A stretch of 64,000 bases of DNA from an uncultured Bacteroidales bacterium (GTDB lineage: Bacteria; Bacteroidota; Bacteroidia; Bacteroidales; Muribaculaceae), in assembly GCA_947644715.1 (NCBI GenBank), contig CANSAP010000006.1, positions 19,339-83,338 of the forward strand. Direction: 5' to 3'. Positions 9,609-19,700 of the stretch are shown one piece after another (position 1 is the stretch's first letter; each line of letters begins with the position of its first letter). Made by a program: the position numbers and the translations under genes. The notes under the pieces are model-generated. The model was not told the DNA's origin. It made no database searches and saw only the letters and a list, made by a program, of their open reading frames with translations.

Positions 9609-12473
9609 TTGAATCGTTACGTACTTTCGGTTGTGCGCATTGCCGCTCTCCTGCTGGGGGCGGCAATGGCCGCACCTGCATTCGCCCAATCCACCTCTCT
9701 GAATGAAGAGATTAAGCTCCCGGCTGAGGCCCGCGAGGGGCGCCTGAAGAACGGGCTGCGTTATCTTATTCTCCCCAACGACATTCCGGCCGGACGCGTG
9801 GAATTCCGGCTGGTGTGGCGCGTGGGAGCGCTCCAGCAGGAGGAGGACCAGGGGGGCGCCGCTCATTTCCTGGAGCATCTGGCGTTCGGAGGATCCACTC
9901 ACTTCCCCGGCCGCAGCGCCGTGGCCTATCTGGAATCAATGGGAATGAAGTATGGAGTGGACATCAATGCTTTCACCGGCCATGACCGCACCATCTACAT
10001 GTTTGCAGCTCCGGCCGACTCTTTACGTAACAACGGCTTTGCAAAGCCACTGGGCATCATCCGCGACTGGATTGACCAACTGACCATCAACCCGGCACGC
10101 GTGGAAACTGAAAAGGGGATTATCCTGGAGGAGCTGCGCAGCTTCTATCAGGAGGATCCCTTCTACGACCTGAAAATCGGTCAAAACCGTTACAGCCAAC
10201 GGATGCCTCTGGGCACTCCGGAGGAAATCCGCCGGATGACCGCCGACCGTCTCCGCAGCTACTACGACACCTGGTATGCCCCCCGCTTTGCCTCGGTGGT
10301 CATTGTGGGTGATCTGGACCCTGACTCTCTTGAGCGCGAATTGACCGATATGCTGGCTCCCATTCCGGCGCGGCCCGACCCCGGCTTTCGCTCCTATCCG
10401 CTGGAATACAGCCCGTCGCGCAACATTATGCTTGACATTGACTCTCTCGCCTCGCGCGACGAGGTGGAGTTCATTGTTCCTCATCCGGGCATAGTCACAC
10501 ACACGCTCGCCGATGCCCGCCGGCGCGAATTGAATGCTGTCGTCACAGCTGCTCTCGCCAAGCGTCTTGCTGACCGGGGAATCAAGACCGATGTGAGCGA
10601 CGCCTGGTATCTGGGCGACACCAATCATCTGGTGCTGACCGCCCGCAGCAGCGCCGGGCTTCCGATTGATTCCTGCATAGCTCTGACTGCCCGCGAGGTC
10701 AAGGGCGCGCTCCGCTTCGGCTTCCTCCCTGAGGAGATTGAGTATCATGCCGGGCGCGCCGCAGGGCGCCTCGACAATTCCGCTCACTCGGATTATTCAT
10801 CTGCAGCATGGTGTGAGGAGCTTGCTGACCGCTACCTCTCCGGCGACAGCTATGTCACTGACTCCGATCAGCTCACGCGCCTGCGCGAAGCCGTGGCCGG
10901 CATCTCGGCCGCCGAGGCTGATTCGCTGCTGCTGGTCTGGATGGATTGCATGGACAAGTCGCTGCTGCTGGCGGTGCGCACATCTCCCGACCGAGCCTCC
11001 CGCCTGTCTCTCGACCACCTGACCCGGGCCTGGGCCGACGGCTTCAACAGCGAGCCGCTCCCTTACGCGTTCGCCGCTCCCGAGGCTACGCCCCGACGCG
11101 AGATTGCGGCTCCGCCAATTCTGACCACCCCCCGGCAGCCCCGCCCGGAGGCTATCATCAACCGGGAAGTGCTTTCCCCTTTGGAGCTGCACACATACAC
11201 CCTGACTAACGGGATGCAGCTCGCCGTGCGCCGAACCACCGATGATGGCCCGGCCATGTTTGCAATGGTTGCTCCGGGTGGCTTCAGCTCCATTCCCGCT
11301 GACCGCCTCCCCCTGCTCGGCGATGCCGCAAGCTATATTGACCTGGGGGGAATCGCCGCCATGCCTTACGAGGAGTTGTCTGACTACATGTATGAGAGCG
11401 GACTCACCCTCAGCACTGCCATCGAAAAAGACTGGCACGGTTTTCTCGGCGCGTTTGAGCCGGCTCGCCACACGGAGTTCTTCAATCTCCTCCATGAGAA
11501 AATCCTCCACCCGGAATTGCGCTATGAGGACTTCGAGGAGATTCGTCTCTCCATGCTCGAGGATGCAGGTAAGGAGTCGATGCTCGAAAAGATGCTGAAC
11601 CGCGCCCCGGACCGCCGACTGCGTGCACGCCTCGACGAGCTGATGGGCAACTCACTCCCCTCCTCCGCCCCCACTGACACTGCTGCTCTCAAGCGCAACA
11701 TCCGCAACATGAGCCTCGACAGCATCGCCGCTTTCTATCAGAAACTCTATCTGAACCCCGAGCGCTGCACATTTATCGTGGCCGGCAACTGCAATCCCGA
11801 TTCAATCGCCGCTGACTTCGCGGCTCTCTTTTCCGACCTGCCCGCTGCCTCGCAGACCCTCACCCGCTTCTCCCCCCTCAGTCTGCCGCAGAAGACTCTG
11901 GTGGAGCAGTTTCCCAACGAGAACCCTTCGCAGACCGAATTCGACTACATCTTCTTTTCCTCTTACTCTCCCGGCCTGCGCAACTCCCTCATTCTTAAAA
12001 TCATGAATGCTCTGCTCGGCAACCGCGTCATCAGCGAATTGCGCGAAAGCCGCTCGCTGGTCTATTCCCCTTACGTGGGGCTGACCTATGAGGGATTGCC
12101 GCGCGGCTACTGCTACTTCGACATCAATTCCTCTGCCGACAATGCCAACATGGAAGCTGTCGAAGCGGCTCTGCGCGATGTGATTCACTCCCTGCGCTCC
12201 ACTCCCCCGACAGCCTCGGAGCTGGAGGCAATCAAGCTCTCATGCAAAATTGCCAAGCGCGAGACACTCACCCCCTATTCCCCCTCAGCTTGGCGCACCA
12301 CCCTGATTTCCCTGCTGAAAAACGGCGAGAGTTTCTCTGACTTTAATAACTACGACTCCATAATTGACTCCATCACTCCCGAAGAGATTCAGCAGGCTTT
12401 CGATTCGATGATTACGCCTGACCTCTATCTGCTTCTCTACATGAGCCGACAAACCATTCCTCACCATGATTAA
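9609..12473 (+). CDS. M16-family zinc metallopeptidase, periplasmic or surface, TTG start
   Basis: A 954-residue, two-module M16 (pitrilysin/insulinase) peptidase. The zinc motif HFLEH is at residues 86-90, followed by the distal ligand region ETEKGIILEE about 75-80 residues later. A second, catalytically empty M16 module occupies the C-terminal half. The start is a TTG at 9609, 12 nt after the previous stop. It is preferred because it alone gives a complete signal peptide (VRIAALLLGAAMAAPAFA, then Q); the next Met lies inside that peptide. The enzyme probably cleaves peptides taken up through the SusCD pair. Its stop overlaps the ChaN-like gene by 8 nt. Confidence 0.9.
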   Translation: MNRYVLSVVRIAALLLGAAMAAPAFAQSTSLNEEIKLPAEAREGRLKNGLRYLILPNDIPAGRVEFRLVWRVGALQQEEDQGGAAHFLEHLAFGGSTHFPGRSAVAYLESMGMKYGVDINAFTGHDRTIYMFAAPADSLRNNGFAKPLGIIRDWIDQLTINPARVETEKGIILEELRSFYQEDPFYDLKIGQNRYSQRMPLGTPEEIRRMTADRLRSYYDTWYAPRFASVVIVGDLDPDSLERELTDMLAPIPARPDPGFRSYPLEYSPSRNIMLDIDSLASRDEVEFIVPHPGIVTHTLADARRRELNAVVTAALAKRLADRGIKTDVSDAWYLGDTNHLVLTARSSAGLPIDSCIALTAREVKGALRFGFLPEEIEYHAGRAAGRLDNSAHSDYSSAAWCEELADRYLSGDSYVTDSDQLTRLREAVAGISAAEADSLLLVWMDCMDKSLLLAVRTSPDRASRLSLDHLTRAWADGFNSEPLPYAFAAPEATPRREIAAPPILTTPRQPRPEAIINREVLSPLELHTYTLTNGMQLAVRRTTDDGPAMFAMVAPGGFSSIPADRLPLLGDAASYIDLGGIAAMPYEELSDYMYESGLTLSTAIEKDWHGFLGAFEPARHTEFFNLLHEKILHPELRYEDFEEIRLSMLEDAGKESMLEKMLNRAPDRRLRARLDELMGNSLPSSAPTDTAALKRNIRNMSLDSIAAFYQKLYLNPERCTFIVAGNCNPDSIAADFAALFSDLPAASQTLTRFSPLSLPQKTLVEQFPNENPSQTEFDYIFFSSYSPGLRNSLILKIMNALLGNRVISELRESRSLVYSPYVGLTYEGLPRGYCYFDINSSADNANMEAVEAALRDVIHSLRSTPPTASELEAIKLSCKIAKRETLTPYSPSAWRTTLISLLKNGESFSDFNNYDSIIDSITPEEIQQAFDSMITPDLYLLLYMSRQTIPHHD

Positions 12474-13341
12474 GACCTTAGTATTCAGCTCTCTTATCCT
12501 CTCAGCCTCCCTCTGCGCATCCGCTCAGTCGCCGGTCGCTTACCGCCTGTTTGACAACCGGGGGCAGGAGGTATCCTTCACCCAAATGACCGATTCCCTC
12601 TCCCGCGCCGACGTCGTCTTCATTGGCGAGAACCACAACTGCCCCATAGCCCATTGGATGGAGTATAAGATTACTGAGGACCTCCATGGGCGTCGCGGCC
12701 CCTCCCTCGTGCTTGGAGAAGAGATGATGGAGGCTGACAATCAGCTGATTCTTGACGAATACATGCAGCGCCTCATCAGCTATGACCGCTTTGAGGCTGA
12801 AGCTCGGCTGTGGCCGAATTATTCGACTGACTATTACCCGGTTATCCTCTACGCCAAAGAGCATTCCATCCCCTTTGTGGCCACCAACGTGCCCCGCCGC
12901 TATGCGAATGCCGTCAGCCAGGAGGGGCTTGCCTGCCTCGACTCCCTGTCAGACGAAGCCAAGAGATTCATCGCTCCGCTGCCCATTACGTTCAGCTACG
13001 ACTCCGCCACCGACGACCGCTTCGCCGCCATGCAGATGCTGAGCCGCCGCTCCCCCGAAGAGATGCGTCGGCTCTCGGAGGCTCAGGCCCTGAAAGATGC
13101 CACCATGGCCTGGTTCATCTCCCGAAATCTGCCGAAAAACGGTCTCTTCCTCCACATCAACGGCTCCATGCACTCCAACAGCCGCGAAGGCATAATTCCC
13201 TATCTGCTCGAATATGCCCCCGGGCTGAACATAGCCACAGTCACCTCTCTGCGTCTCGATGACCCCGCTGACCTGACTGACTACCTCGGCCTGGCGGACT
13301 TTTACATCGTGGTTCCCGAAGACTTCCCGACGAGCTACTGA
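12466..13341 (+). CDS. ChaN-family haem-binding-like protein
   Basis: A 291-residue secreted protein of the ChaN / Cofac_haem_bdg (DUF399) family. Campylobacter ChaN is an iron-regulated lipoprotein that binds two stacked haems as a dimer. Family segments seen are ADVVFIGENHNC near the N-terminus, VLGEEMMEADNQ, VATNVPRRYA and the C-terminal LFLHINGSMHSN. The signal peptide is SLILSASLCASAQ, with AxA-type cleavage and no convincing lipobox. It is the last gene of the SusC-SusD-lipoprotein-M16 operon, overlapping the protease by 8 nt. A haem-handling role for the operon follows by inference; the haem ligand itself cannot be assigned from sequence. Confidence 0.85.
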   Translation: MIKTLVFSSLILSASLCASAQSPVAYRLFDNRGQEVSFTQMTDSLSRADVVFIGENHNCPIAHWMEYKITEDLHGRRGPSLVLGEEMMEADNQLILDEYMQRLISYDRFEAEARLWPNYSTDYYPVILYAKEHSIPFVATNVPRRYANAVSQEGLACLDSLSDEAKRFIAPLPITFSYDSATDDRFAAMQMLSRRSPEEMRRLSEAQALKDATMAWFISRNLPKNGLFLHINGSMHSNSREGIIPYLLEYAPGLNIATVTSLRLDDPADLTDYLGLADFYIVVPEDFPTSY

Positions 13342-13351
13342 CCCGCCGCCG

Positions 13352-13382
13352 TTGGGAATTTGAAAAATTTGGTGTAAATTTG
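13352..13382 (+). promoter_or_regulatory. Sigma-ABfr promoter of rpoN
   Basis: The -7 box TAAATTTG (13375-13382) lies 13 nt before the ATG, with TTGG near the -33 position (13352-13355, 19 nt spacing). The predicted transcript would have only a few leader bases. Confidence 0.55.
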
Positions 13383-13395
13383 CAGTTAATTCCCA

Positions 13396-14844
13396 ATGGC
13401 ATCACAAGGTCAACATATCGAGCAACACCTGGGTCAGCACCTGCAACAGCGTCTCACGCCGCTGCAGGTGCGCTTCGTGCGTATGCTCGAGATGAACCGC
13501 AGTGAGGCCGACGAAGCCGTCGAAAAGGAGCTGGCCGACAATCCCGCGCTGGAACAGATTGACGACTCCCTGCCCGAGACACCCACCGAGCATGGCGACC
13601 GCTTCCGTGAATCCTCAGAAGACCTCCAACGCAAGGACTATGCCGACCCCGACGAGATTCCCTGGTACAGACTGCGCACCCCCGACTCCGGCCGCACGGA
13701 CATCTACATCCCGGTGACCCCCGACGACGGCGACGACCTGTACTCCTCTCTTCTCACCCAGCTCTCGGAGCTGCACCTCTCGCCCGAGGTCAGGGACACG
13801 GCTGAATACATCATCGACAGTCTCGATGCCAACGGCTATCTCACCCGCTCCCCCGCCGGGATGCTAAGCGACATAATCATAGCCACCGGGCGGGAAGTCT
13901 CGCCACAGACAATGACGCAGGCTCTGGAGGCTGTGCGCAGCCTGGACCCGGCCGGTGTGGGCGCCCTGTCGCTCGAACAATGCATGGAGCTGCAACTGCT
14001 CCGCCTCCCCCAATCCACCGCACGCGAAGATGCTTTGGAGATTGTGCGCCGCTGCTGGGACTCTTTTCTCAAGCGCCACTCCCACAAGATTACTTCGCGC
14101 CTGCGCATCAGCAGCGAACGCACCGCAGCAGCCGTCGCACTCATTGCCCGCCTGAACCCCAAGCCGGGAGGCGCCGTGGGGAACGAACGCGGCAGTCGCG
14201 CGGCAGCCATCGTCCCCGACTTTATTGTGGACACTGACGATGACGGCTCTCTTACCGTCAGCCTCGGCGGCCGCAATCCCCGCCTCGCCATCGAAGCCTC
14301 ATTCGAAAGCGCCATGAAGCTGATGCAGTCGCGCGAAAACCGCAAACCCAAAGGTGCTGACTACATAACCGCCCGCTATAACGATGCCCGCGACTTCATT
14401 GCCCTCGTCCGCCAACGCCGGGAAACGCTCCTGGCCGTAATCACCGCCATTGCAAAAATCCAAAAAGAATACTTCCTGACCGGCGACGAGTCCACCCTCC
14501 GCCCCATGACACTGAAAGATGTCGCAGCCATAATCGGCAACGACCCCAGCACCGTCTCCCGCTCCACCTCAGGCAAATACGTCCAGACCCGCGCCGGCAT
14601 CAAACCGATGCGCTTCTTCTTCTCCGAGGGTTACAGCGTCGATGATGGGGCGGATGTCTCAGCCCGCCAGGTGCAGGCTGCCCTAAAGAAAATAGTGGAG
14701 CAGGAGGATTCGAGCCACCCCCTGAGCGACGAAGCCCTCTGCACGCGCCTGAGCGAACAGGGCTTCGACGTCAGCCGCCGCACCGTAGCAAAATACAGAG
14801 ACAGGCTCGGAATACCCGTAGCCCGTCTCCGCAAAACGCATTGA
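13396..14844 (+). CDS. rpoN: RNA polymerase sigma-54 factor
   Basis: A 482-residue sigma-54. Region I is the Gln/Leu-rich N-terminus (QHLGQHLQQRLTPLQVRF, needed for activator response). An acidic region II follows (about 60-100), then the core-binding domain (about 110-300) and the DNA-binding domain. The C-terminal RpoN box is SRRTVAKYRDRLGIP, close to the ARRTVAKYRE consensus, and recognises the -24 element. Sigma-54 requires AAA+ activators, none of which lies in this window. The gene has its own promoter, separate from the upstream operon. Confidence 0.95.
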   Translation: MASQGQHIEQHLGQHLQQRLTPLQVRFVRMLEMNRSEADEAVEKELADNPALEQIDDSLPETPTEHGDRFRESSEDLQRKDYADPDEIPWYRLRTPDSGRTDIYIPVTPDDGDDLYSSLLTQLSELHLSPEVRDTAEYIIDSLDANGYLTRSPAGMLSDIIIATGREVSPQTMTQALEAVRSLDPAGVGALSLEQCMELQLLRLPQSTAREDALEIVRRCWDSFLKRHSHKITSRLRISSERTAAAVALIARLNPKPGGAVGNERGSRAAAIVPDFIVDTDDDGSLTVSLGGRNPRLAIEASFESAMKLMQSRENRKPKGADYITARYNDARDFIALVRQRRETLLAVITAIAKIQKEYFLTGDESTLRPMTLKDVAAIIGNDPSTVSRSTSGKYVQTRAGIKPMRFFFSEGYSVDDGADVSARQVQAALKKIVEQEDSSHPLSDEALCTRLSEQGFDVSRRTVAKYRDRLGIPVARLRKTH

Positions 14845-14854
14845 GATGTCGGCC

Positions 14855-16068
14855 TTACCGACTGAACACCTTATAATGTTGGGTGCCGACTGTGACAATA
14901 TATAATCCTGAAGGAAGCTGCACTGTGCCGGATGGTCCACGGTACACCGTTTTGCCTCCCATATCAGTAATTGACACTTTATCATCGCCGGTTATCAGAA
15001 GTGCACCCTTCAAGCTGCTCACCTTAAATCCGGAACAGGTTATTCTTTCCACGCCATCAGTATCCAGCGCCTTAATTACTGCAAAATTCTTCCAAAGCGG
15101 AGCCTCCTTATAGACTTCCACCGATTCTGACGGAACCTCAAGCTCACAGCCGGCAGCACACTTTGCCGCCCAGTCTTCAAACAATATAGCAGGAACAGGT
15201 TCATGCAGCCGGATACTCGACAATGCCTCGCAACCGTCAAACACATCGTCCAATTCATCAATTTGCCCGGCTGCAATAGTAACCTTCTTCAAGTTTTTGC
15301 AAAACTGATAGCTCCCTTTGTTTGTTTGATTTGCACAAGCGCGGCAGGAATGCTCACTTCCTCAATAGTGGAGTAATCAAACGCCGAATAGCCAATACTC
15401 GTCAGCGCTTCCCAATTAGGATATATCCGCACTCCGGAACCATAAAACGCGTATTGACCGATTGACGTTACATTCTCCACGCCTGACAGTTCCATTCCCG
15501 GTGCAACCTGAGTGCCACATCTGAAAAACGTCTGCGACAAGATAGCAGAACAGCCAAGGCTGAAGTGCAATTTTTTCATAGAGGAGCAGGACTGAAACGC
15601 ATTTGGGCCTACCCATTCCACACAATCCGGCAACGTGAGTTCCTCTAACGCACTACAACCGTGGAACGCTCCTATATCAATCTTTGTTAAAGACTCAGGA
15701 AGAGTGACTGATGTCAGCGCGTCACAATTATAAAACGCGCCCACACCGATTTCACTGACAGCATAGACGGATGATTCCGGAGAATTGTCGGGACGTACCG
15801 ATGCCGGAACAGTCACGTCTCCGCGGTATGAATTACCCTTCCAAGAGGTATAATCATACACCATTAAATCCCGCTCCGGCCCAACATATGCCGGGGTATC
15901 TTTCTTCTCTGTGTTTCCACACACAACGGCTACTGTCTTAGACTCCTCGGAGAGGACTGAATAATAAATCCCGTCCACCTCGAAATCATAAGCCTGCCCA
16001 ACGACGCTACCGTTAGATGTGCTACTCAAGCCAAGCAGGATGAACGTTAGTAATAGAATTTTCTTCAT
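14855..16068 (-). pseudogene. BspA-like leucine-rich-repeat surface protein, single-base frameshift
   Basis: Two adjacent minus-strand frames together encode one secreted LRR protein of about 404 residues. The upstream frame starts at the ATG at 16068 (MKKILLLTFILLGLSS, signal peptide) and contains LRR_5/BspA-type repeats (AFHGCSALEELTLPDC, AFQSCSSMKKLHFSLGC). It stops at 15289 after SFAKT. The other frame resumes at once with NLKKVTIAAG and runs to a C-terminal sorting-like tail (LPSGLYIVTVGTQHYK). The span is 1214 nt, one short of 405 codons, so one base is missing near 15294-15304, in an A5 or T4 run. The intact gene at 60307-61506 is a paralogue with the same layout. Either a true inactivating or phase-variable frameshift, or a homopolymer sequencing error. 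Confidence 0.82.
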
Positions 16069-16095
16069 AGTGCATCGTTTAGAGTTTGTCTGCCA

Positions 16096-16127
16096 CAAAG
16101 ATATAAACTATTATTAAAACCACCAAA
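16096..16127 (-). promoter_or_regulatory. Sigma-ABfr promoter of the LRR gene
   Basis: On the minus strand a -33 TTTG (16124-16127), 20-nt spacer and -7 TATCTTTG (16096-16103) precede the LRR start by about 28 nt. The promoter looks intact, so the frameshifted gene should still be transcribed. Confidence 0.65.
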
Positions 16128-16330
16128 TAAATTCTAAAAAAAATTAACATCCTATAATTACCGACATCAGCGATGGATTCAAATAGATATTAAGCAATCT
16201 TTGCCACTTGAATTTGTTCGACATTTTGCTTTCTCACATCAGTTCATTACGTCAAATCGCATTTCACGCTCTGACTGCGGTCAGCTTCTATAAGCGGACA
16301 TCCAAGCATTTTGAAATAATGAAAAGGAAT

Positions 16331-16361
16331 TTTGGCGGTTAAAAAATTTGTGTTACCTTTG
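16331..16361 (+). promoter_or_regulatory. Sigma-ABfr promoter upstream of the cobalamin riboswitch
   Basis: The -33 TTTG (16331-16334), 19-nt spacer and -7 TACCTTTG (16354-16361) give an almost ideal Bacteroidetes promoter. Transcription would start at about 16368, just before the riboswitch aptamer. The A/T-rich stretch 16130-16330 between this and the LRR promoter shows nothing else. Confidence 0.75.
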
Positions 16362-16389
16362 CACCCGAGCAAGGCTCCGAAGCTGTTCG

Positions 16390-16613
16390 CTATGTGCGGC
16401 GGCCGAGGATTAAAAGGGAAAGCCGTGAAATCCGGCTACAGTACCCGCTGCTGTAAGTCTCAATTCATCGCACTATGCGCGATGGGTTTCATTCTTCGCC
16501 TCGCCTGTGCCTGAGCGCACAGGAGGTCACTGAGTTCCAACCACGGAATTTGGGAAGGCTTGCGAAGTGATTGAGAGGAGACGAGTCAGAAGACCTGCCA
16601 TGCCGCGACATAG
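16390..16613 (+). ncRNA. Cobalamin (B12) riboswitch aptamer
   Basis: The conserved cobalamin-aptamer blocks occur in the right order. GGGAA (16416-16420) is followed by GCCGTGAAATCCGGC and ACAGTACCCGCTGCTGT. The B12-box-like GTCACTG is at 16526-16532, GGGAAGGC at 16552-16559, and ACGAGTCAGAAGACCTGCC at 16581-16599. A P1 stem can form between CTATGTGCGGC (16390-16400) and GCCGCGACATAG (16602-16613). Class-I cobalamin riboswitches bind adenosylcobalamin and switch expression off when B12 is plentiful. The only gene downstream is the 2251-residue secreted protein. Confidence 0.93.
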
Positions 16614-16785
16614 CCGGAATACTGCGCTTCGGGAATATAGGCTCGGTAATCCTCAATACTCGTCACTCTCCACCCCACTCCGGCGGGGCGGTTGTGGTGC
16701 TACGGAGCATAGGCTTTTCCTGTTATGTCGGTTAACCTGATTTATTCCAATTAACCTATTAATAACAGTAAAAGCCTATTAATCA
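16614..16785 (+). promoter_or_regulatory. Putative expression platform of the B12 riboswitch
   Basis: The 170-nt stretch between aptamer and ATG contains two segments complementary to the aptamer. TAATCCTC (16647-16654) can pair with GAGGATTA (16405-16412). ACTCGTCACTCTCC (16658-16671) can pair in two blocks, GACGAGT and GAGAG, with aptamer bases 16573-16586. A G+C-rich hairpin (CCCC...GGGG, about 16672-16690) follows. These are plausible alternative structures for ligand switching; no intrinsic terminator with a T-tract is obvious. Confidence 0.5.
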
Positions 16786-19700
16786 ATGTCTACAAAGCTA
16801 CTAAAGCTAACCGCGCTGCTCGCGCTGTTCCTTTGGTTTCCGGCAAGGGCGGATATTCCAACCTACGACATGCCGAAAAGGGACATGAAAGATGCGGTGC
16901 AGACTGTGGAGGAGCAACTGCTCTTCTACGACCATGGAGGTGCTACGGGTAACATCCAAAGCCTCTACTACCAGACTCTCTGTGTCTTCAAAAGCGCCAA
17001 TGAGGGGGATGCCCTCTCAATCACGTTCAACAGTGTCGACCTCAACGGCCCAGTGCTCTACATCTATGATGGCGAAATCAGCGCTTACAATAAGGTGACC
17101 GAGGGTTATATCGGAACCGTAACCGGCACCGAGACAGCCTCTTTCGAGGCAGCCTCCGGCACACTGTCTGTGCTCTACTATTCCACCGGCTATGCCAACA
17201 GCGGTGCCGGTTGGGAAGCCCTGCTTGAGTCTGTCCCCTCCAAGGATATGGAATGGGTGTCGGCCGCTGCCAACACGGCGTTCTCCACGAATATATATCC
17301 CGGCGCCACGACGGTACCGCTCATGTGCGTTGACATGCTCACCGACGGCGGAGGCAATCCCCTTAATCTCAACAATATAACTTTCGCACTTGAGGGCGAC
17401 GGCATGGCAGCTTTCAAGAATCTGCGCTGCATGGTGAACCGTGACCAGAACAGTCCCGCCGGTGGCGACATCTTCGGCGAGGCATTCGATGCAGCAGCCC
17501 CAACCATGACCTTCTCCGGCGCTCACGCGCTGAAATCAAAGCACAATTACATCTGGCTTGTGGCCGACATTGATGTGGCGGCTTCCGCCGGCACATCGGT
17601 TTCACCCGTATGCTCTTCTCTGAAAGTAGCTGACGCGGAACGACTGTCAACTCCCCTGACCGGCTCTGCGGCTGAAATCAAAAACATGCTCTTCATGCCC
17701 ACGGGCCCGGCCACCTATAAGATTGGCGACACTCCCCTGCTCTTCTATGATGATGGAGGACCGGAAGGCAACATAACTCTCAATTTCGAGGGCGAAGTGA
17801 CCTTTGAGCCGGAACATGACGGAAAGAAGGTGCGTGTAGTCTTTGAATCGCTCGACCTGTTCAACACCTCAACCATCGGCAAAAACGATGTACTGAAGAT
17901 TTATAACGGCCGTGCGGCCGACAATACGGCGCTGCTCGCCTCGCTGCTCAATGACCCTCTCACGATTCATTCCACAGCGGTCGACGGCTCGCTGACCGTA
18001 ACCTTCCAAAGCCTGACCGGCGTTAATCCGAAGAGCGGTTGGGTGGCTCGTGTCGAGGAGTTCACTCCGCAGCCCATGACCGTCACCGCCCTGACAGCCA
18101 CCGGCCTGTCAGGCATCAATACGGCTGCCGGCTCTGCTGCCAAAGCGCTCAGTTTTGAAGCAACGACCGTCGGCACCGAACCGGCTGCCACGCTCAACGC
18201 CGTGACCCTCAGCCTGGCCGGAAGCACCGCTCCTATTGCATCGGTGAGCCTGACTGACCTCAATGGCAATCTCCTCGGGGAGGCTGACGTTACATCTGAG
18301 TCCGTCACGCTGACTCTCTCGGCTCCCGTGGCTCTCGGCGAACGCGACAACATCTTCAACGTCAATATCACTCCGGCAACATCCGCCCTGAGTGGACAGA
18401 CAATCGCGGCTGCCTTGCAAAATGTTCAACTCAGTTCCGGCAGCATGACCCCCTCAGCCTCCACTCCGGCTGCTGTGGAAATCAATAATGTCTGCCAACT
18501 GACCCGCGACTATCATGAGCACACAATCTTCGGAGAGTGGACGCTCACCCATGAACCTCACTCCAACTCTTACCTGGGCTACGACGGCACTGCCGGCGAA
18601 CGCAAGGTGACCCTGCATCCCGGCACCGAGGGTATGTTCATTGAACTGGAGTTCAATTCCTTCTACGTAAACTGGCCCACCTGGGGCAACGCACCCTCCT
18701 TCAAGGTTTACTCAGGCTCGGAGGCCACCGGCGAACCAATCTGGACCATGACTCAGGCCAATGCCAAGACCGGTCCCGAGACCCCGCTCCGCTCATCCTC
18801 TGTGGATGGAGCCATGACAATCGTCTTCAATCCCAATGGCAACAACGGAGCCATGGGCCAGGGTTTCAATGCCGCCGTGCGCGAATACATCCCCGCCCCG
18901 ATGCAGCTCTCGCAGGTTGAGGTTAGTCAGGCAAGCACCGACCCGGTGCAGAGCGGCGACACGAATGTGGCTGTCCTGCGCATCGCCACAACCACTACCG
19001 GCGACCTTAACCCCCTCCCCTTCGAGTCGCTCTCCATCGACCTCAAGGATGCCAAGGGAAGCGTAAAGAGCGCCAAACTCTATTCCACAGGTCGCTCCGA
19101 TCAGTTCACCACCGGCAATCTGATTGCCACTGCCGATGTGCAGGCCGAGGCCTCTTCCGTAACTCTCACCCCGACGGCCACCACCCGCCTTGCGGAAAAA
19201 ACCTGCTACTATTGGCTCGCATTCGATATGAACGAGCAGATTGAGCCTGGGCATGACATTGATGCAGCCGTGACTGAAATGAAGGTCAACGGGGCTGCCG
19301 TCTCAGGCATTATCACCCCCGACCCCGAGGGCGCCCGTCCCTCTGTGGCCGTCTATCTCTTCGACGGCGATGACCGTGTGGTGGATGTCAAGGGGACTCT
19401 GCTCTTCTACGACGATGGAGGCGCCACAGGCAAATACACCACTACCCACAAAGGCAAAGTCACTTTCCGTCCTGCCGAGGGTGAGATTATCCGCTTTGCC
19501 TTCAAGCAGTTCTATACCAATATCAGCGACTACTTCTACGTATACGACGGAGCTGCAGCCTCCGGTGCACTGCGAGCCAAGCTCTCAAGCTCCAAGACTG
19601 ACCTGGCTGACATTTTCTCCACCTCTGAGGATGGCTGTCTCTCCGTAGACTTCAATCCCACGAAGAATAACATCAACGACGGCTGGTATATCGAAGTCTC

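Noticed and set aside
14855..15292. Independent 145-residue gene starting MKKVTIAAG
   Set aside because: It has no signal peptide, starts inside an LRR and continues the neighbouring reading frame, so it is the 3' part of the frameshifted gene.
15289..15310. Programmed -1 ribosomal frameshift joining the two LRR frames
   Set aside because: The site reads GCAAAAACT, which does not match the X XXY YYZ slippery heptamer in the upstream frame, and the intact paralogue needs no frameshift. A deletion or error is simpler.
16332..16514. Short ORF in the B12 leader
   Set aside because: It spans the riboswitch aptamer, whose conserved bases explain the sequence, and its predicted peptide shows no family features.
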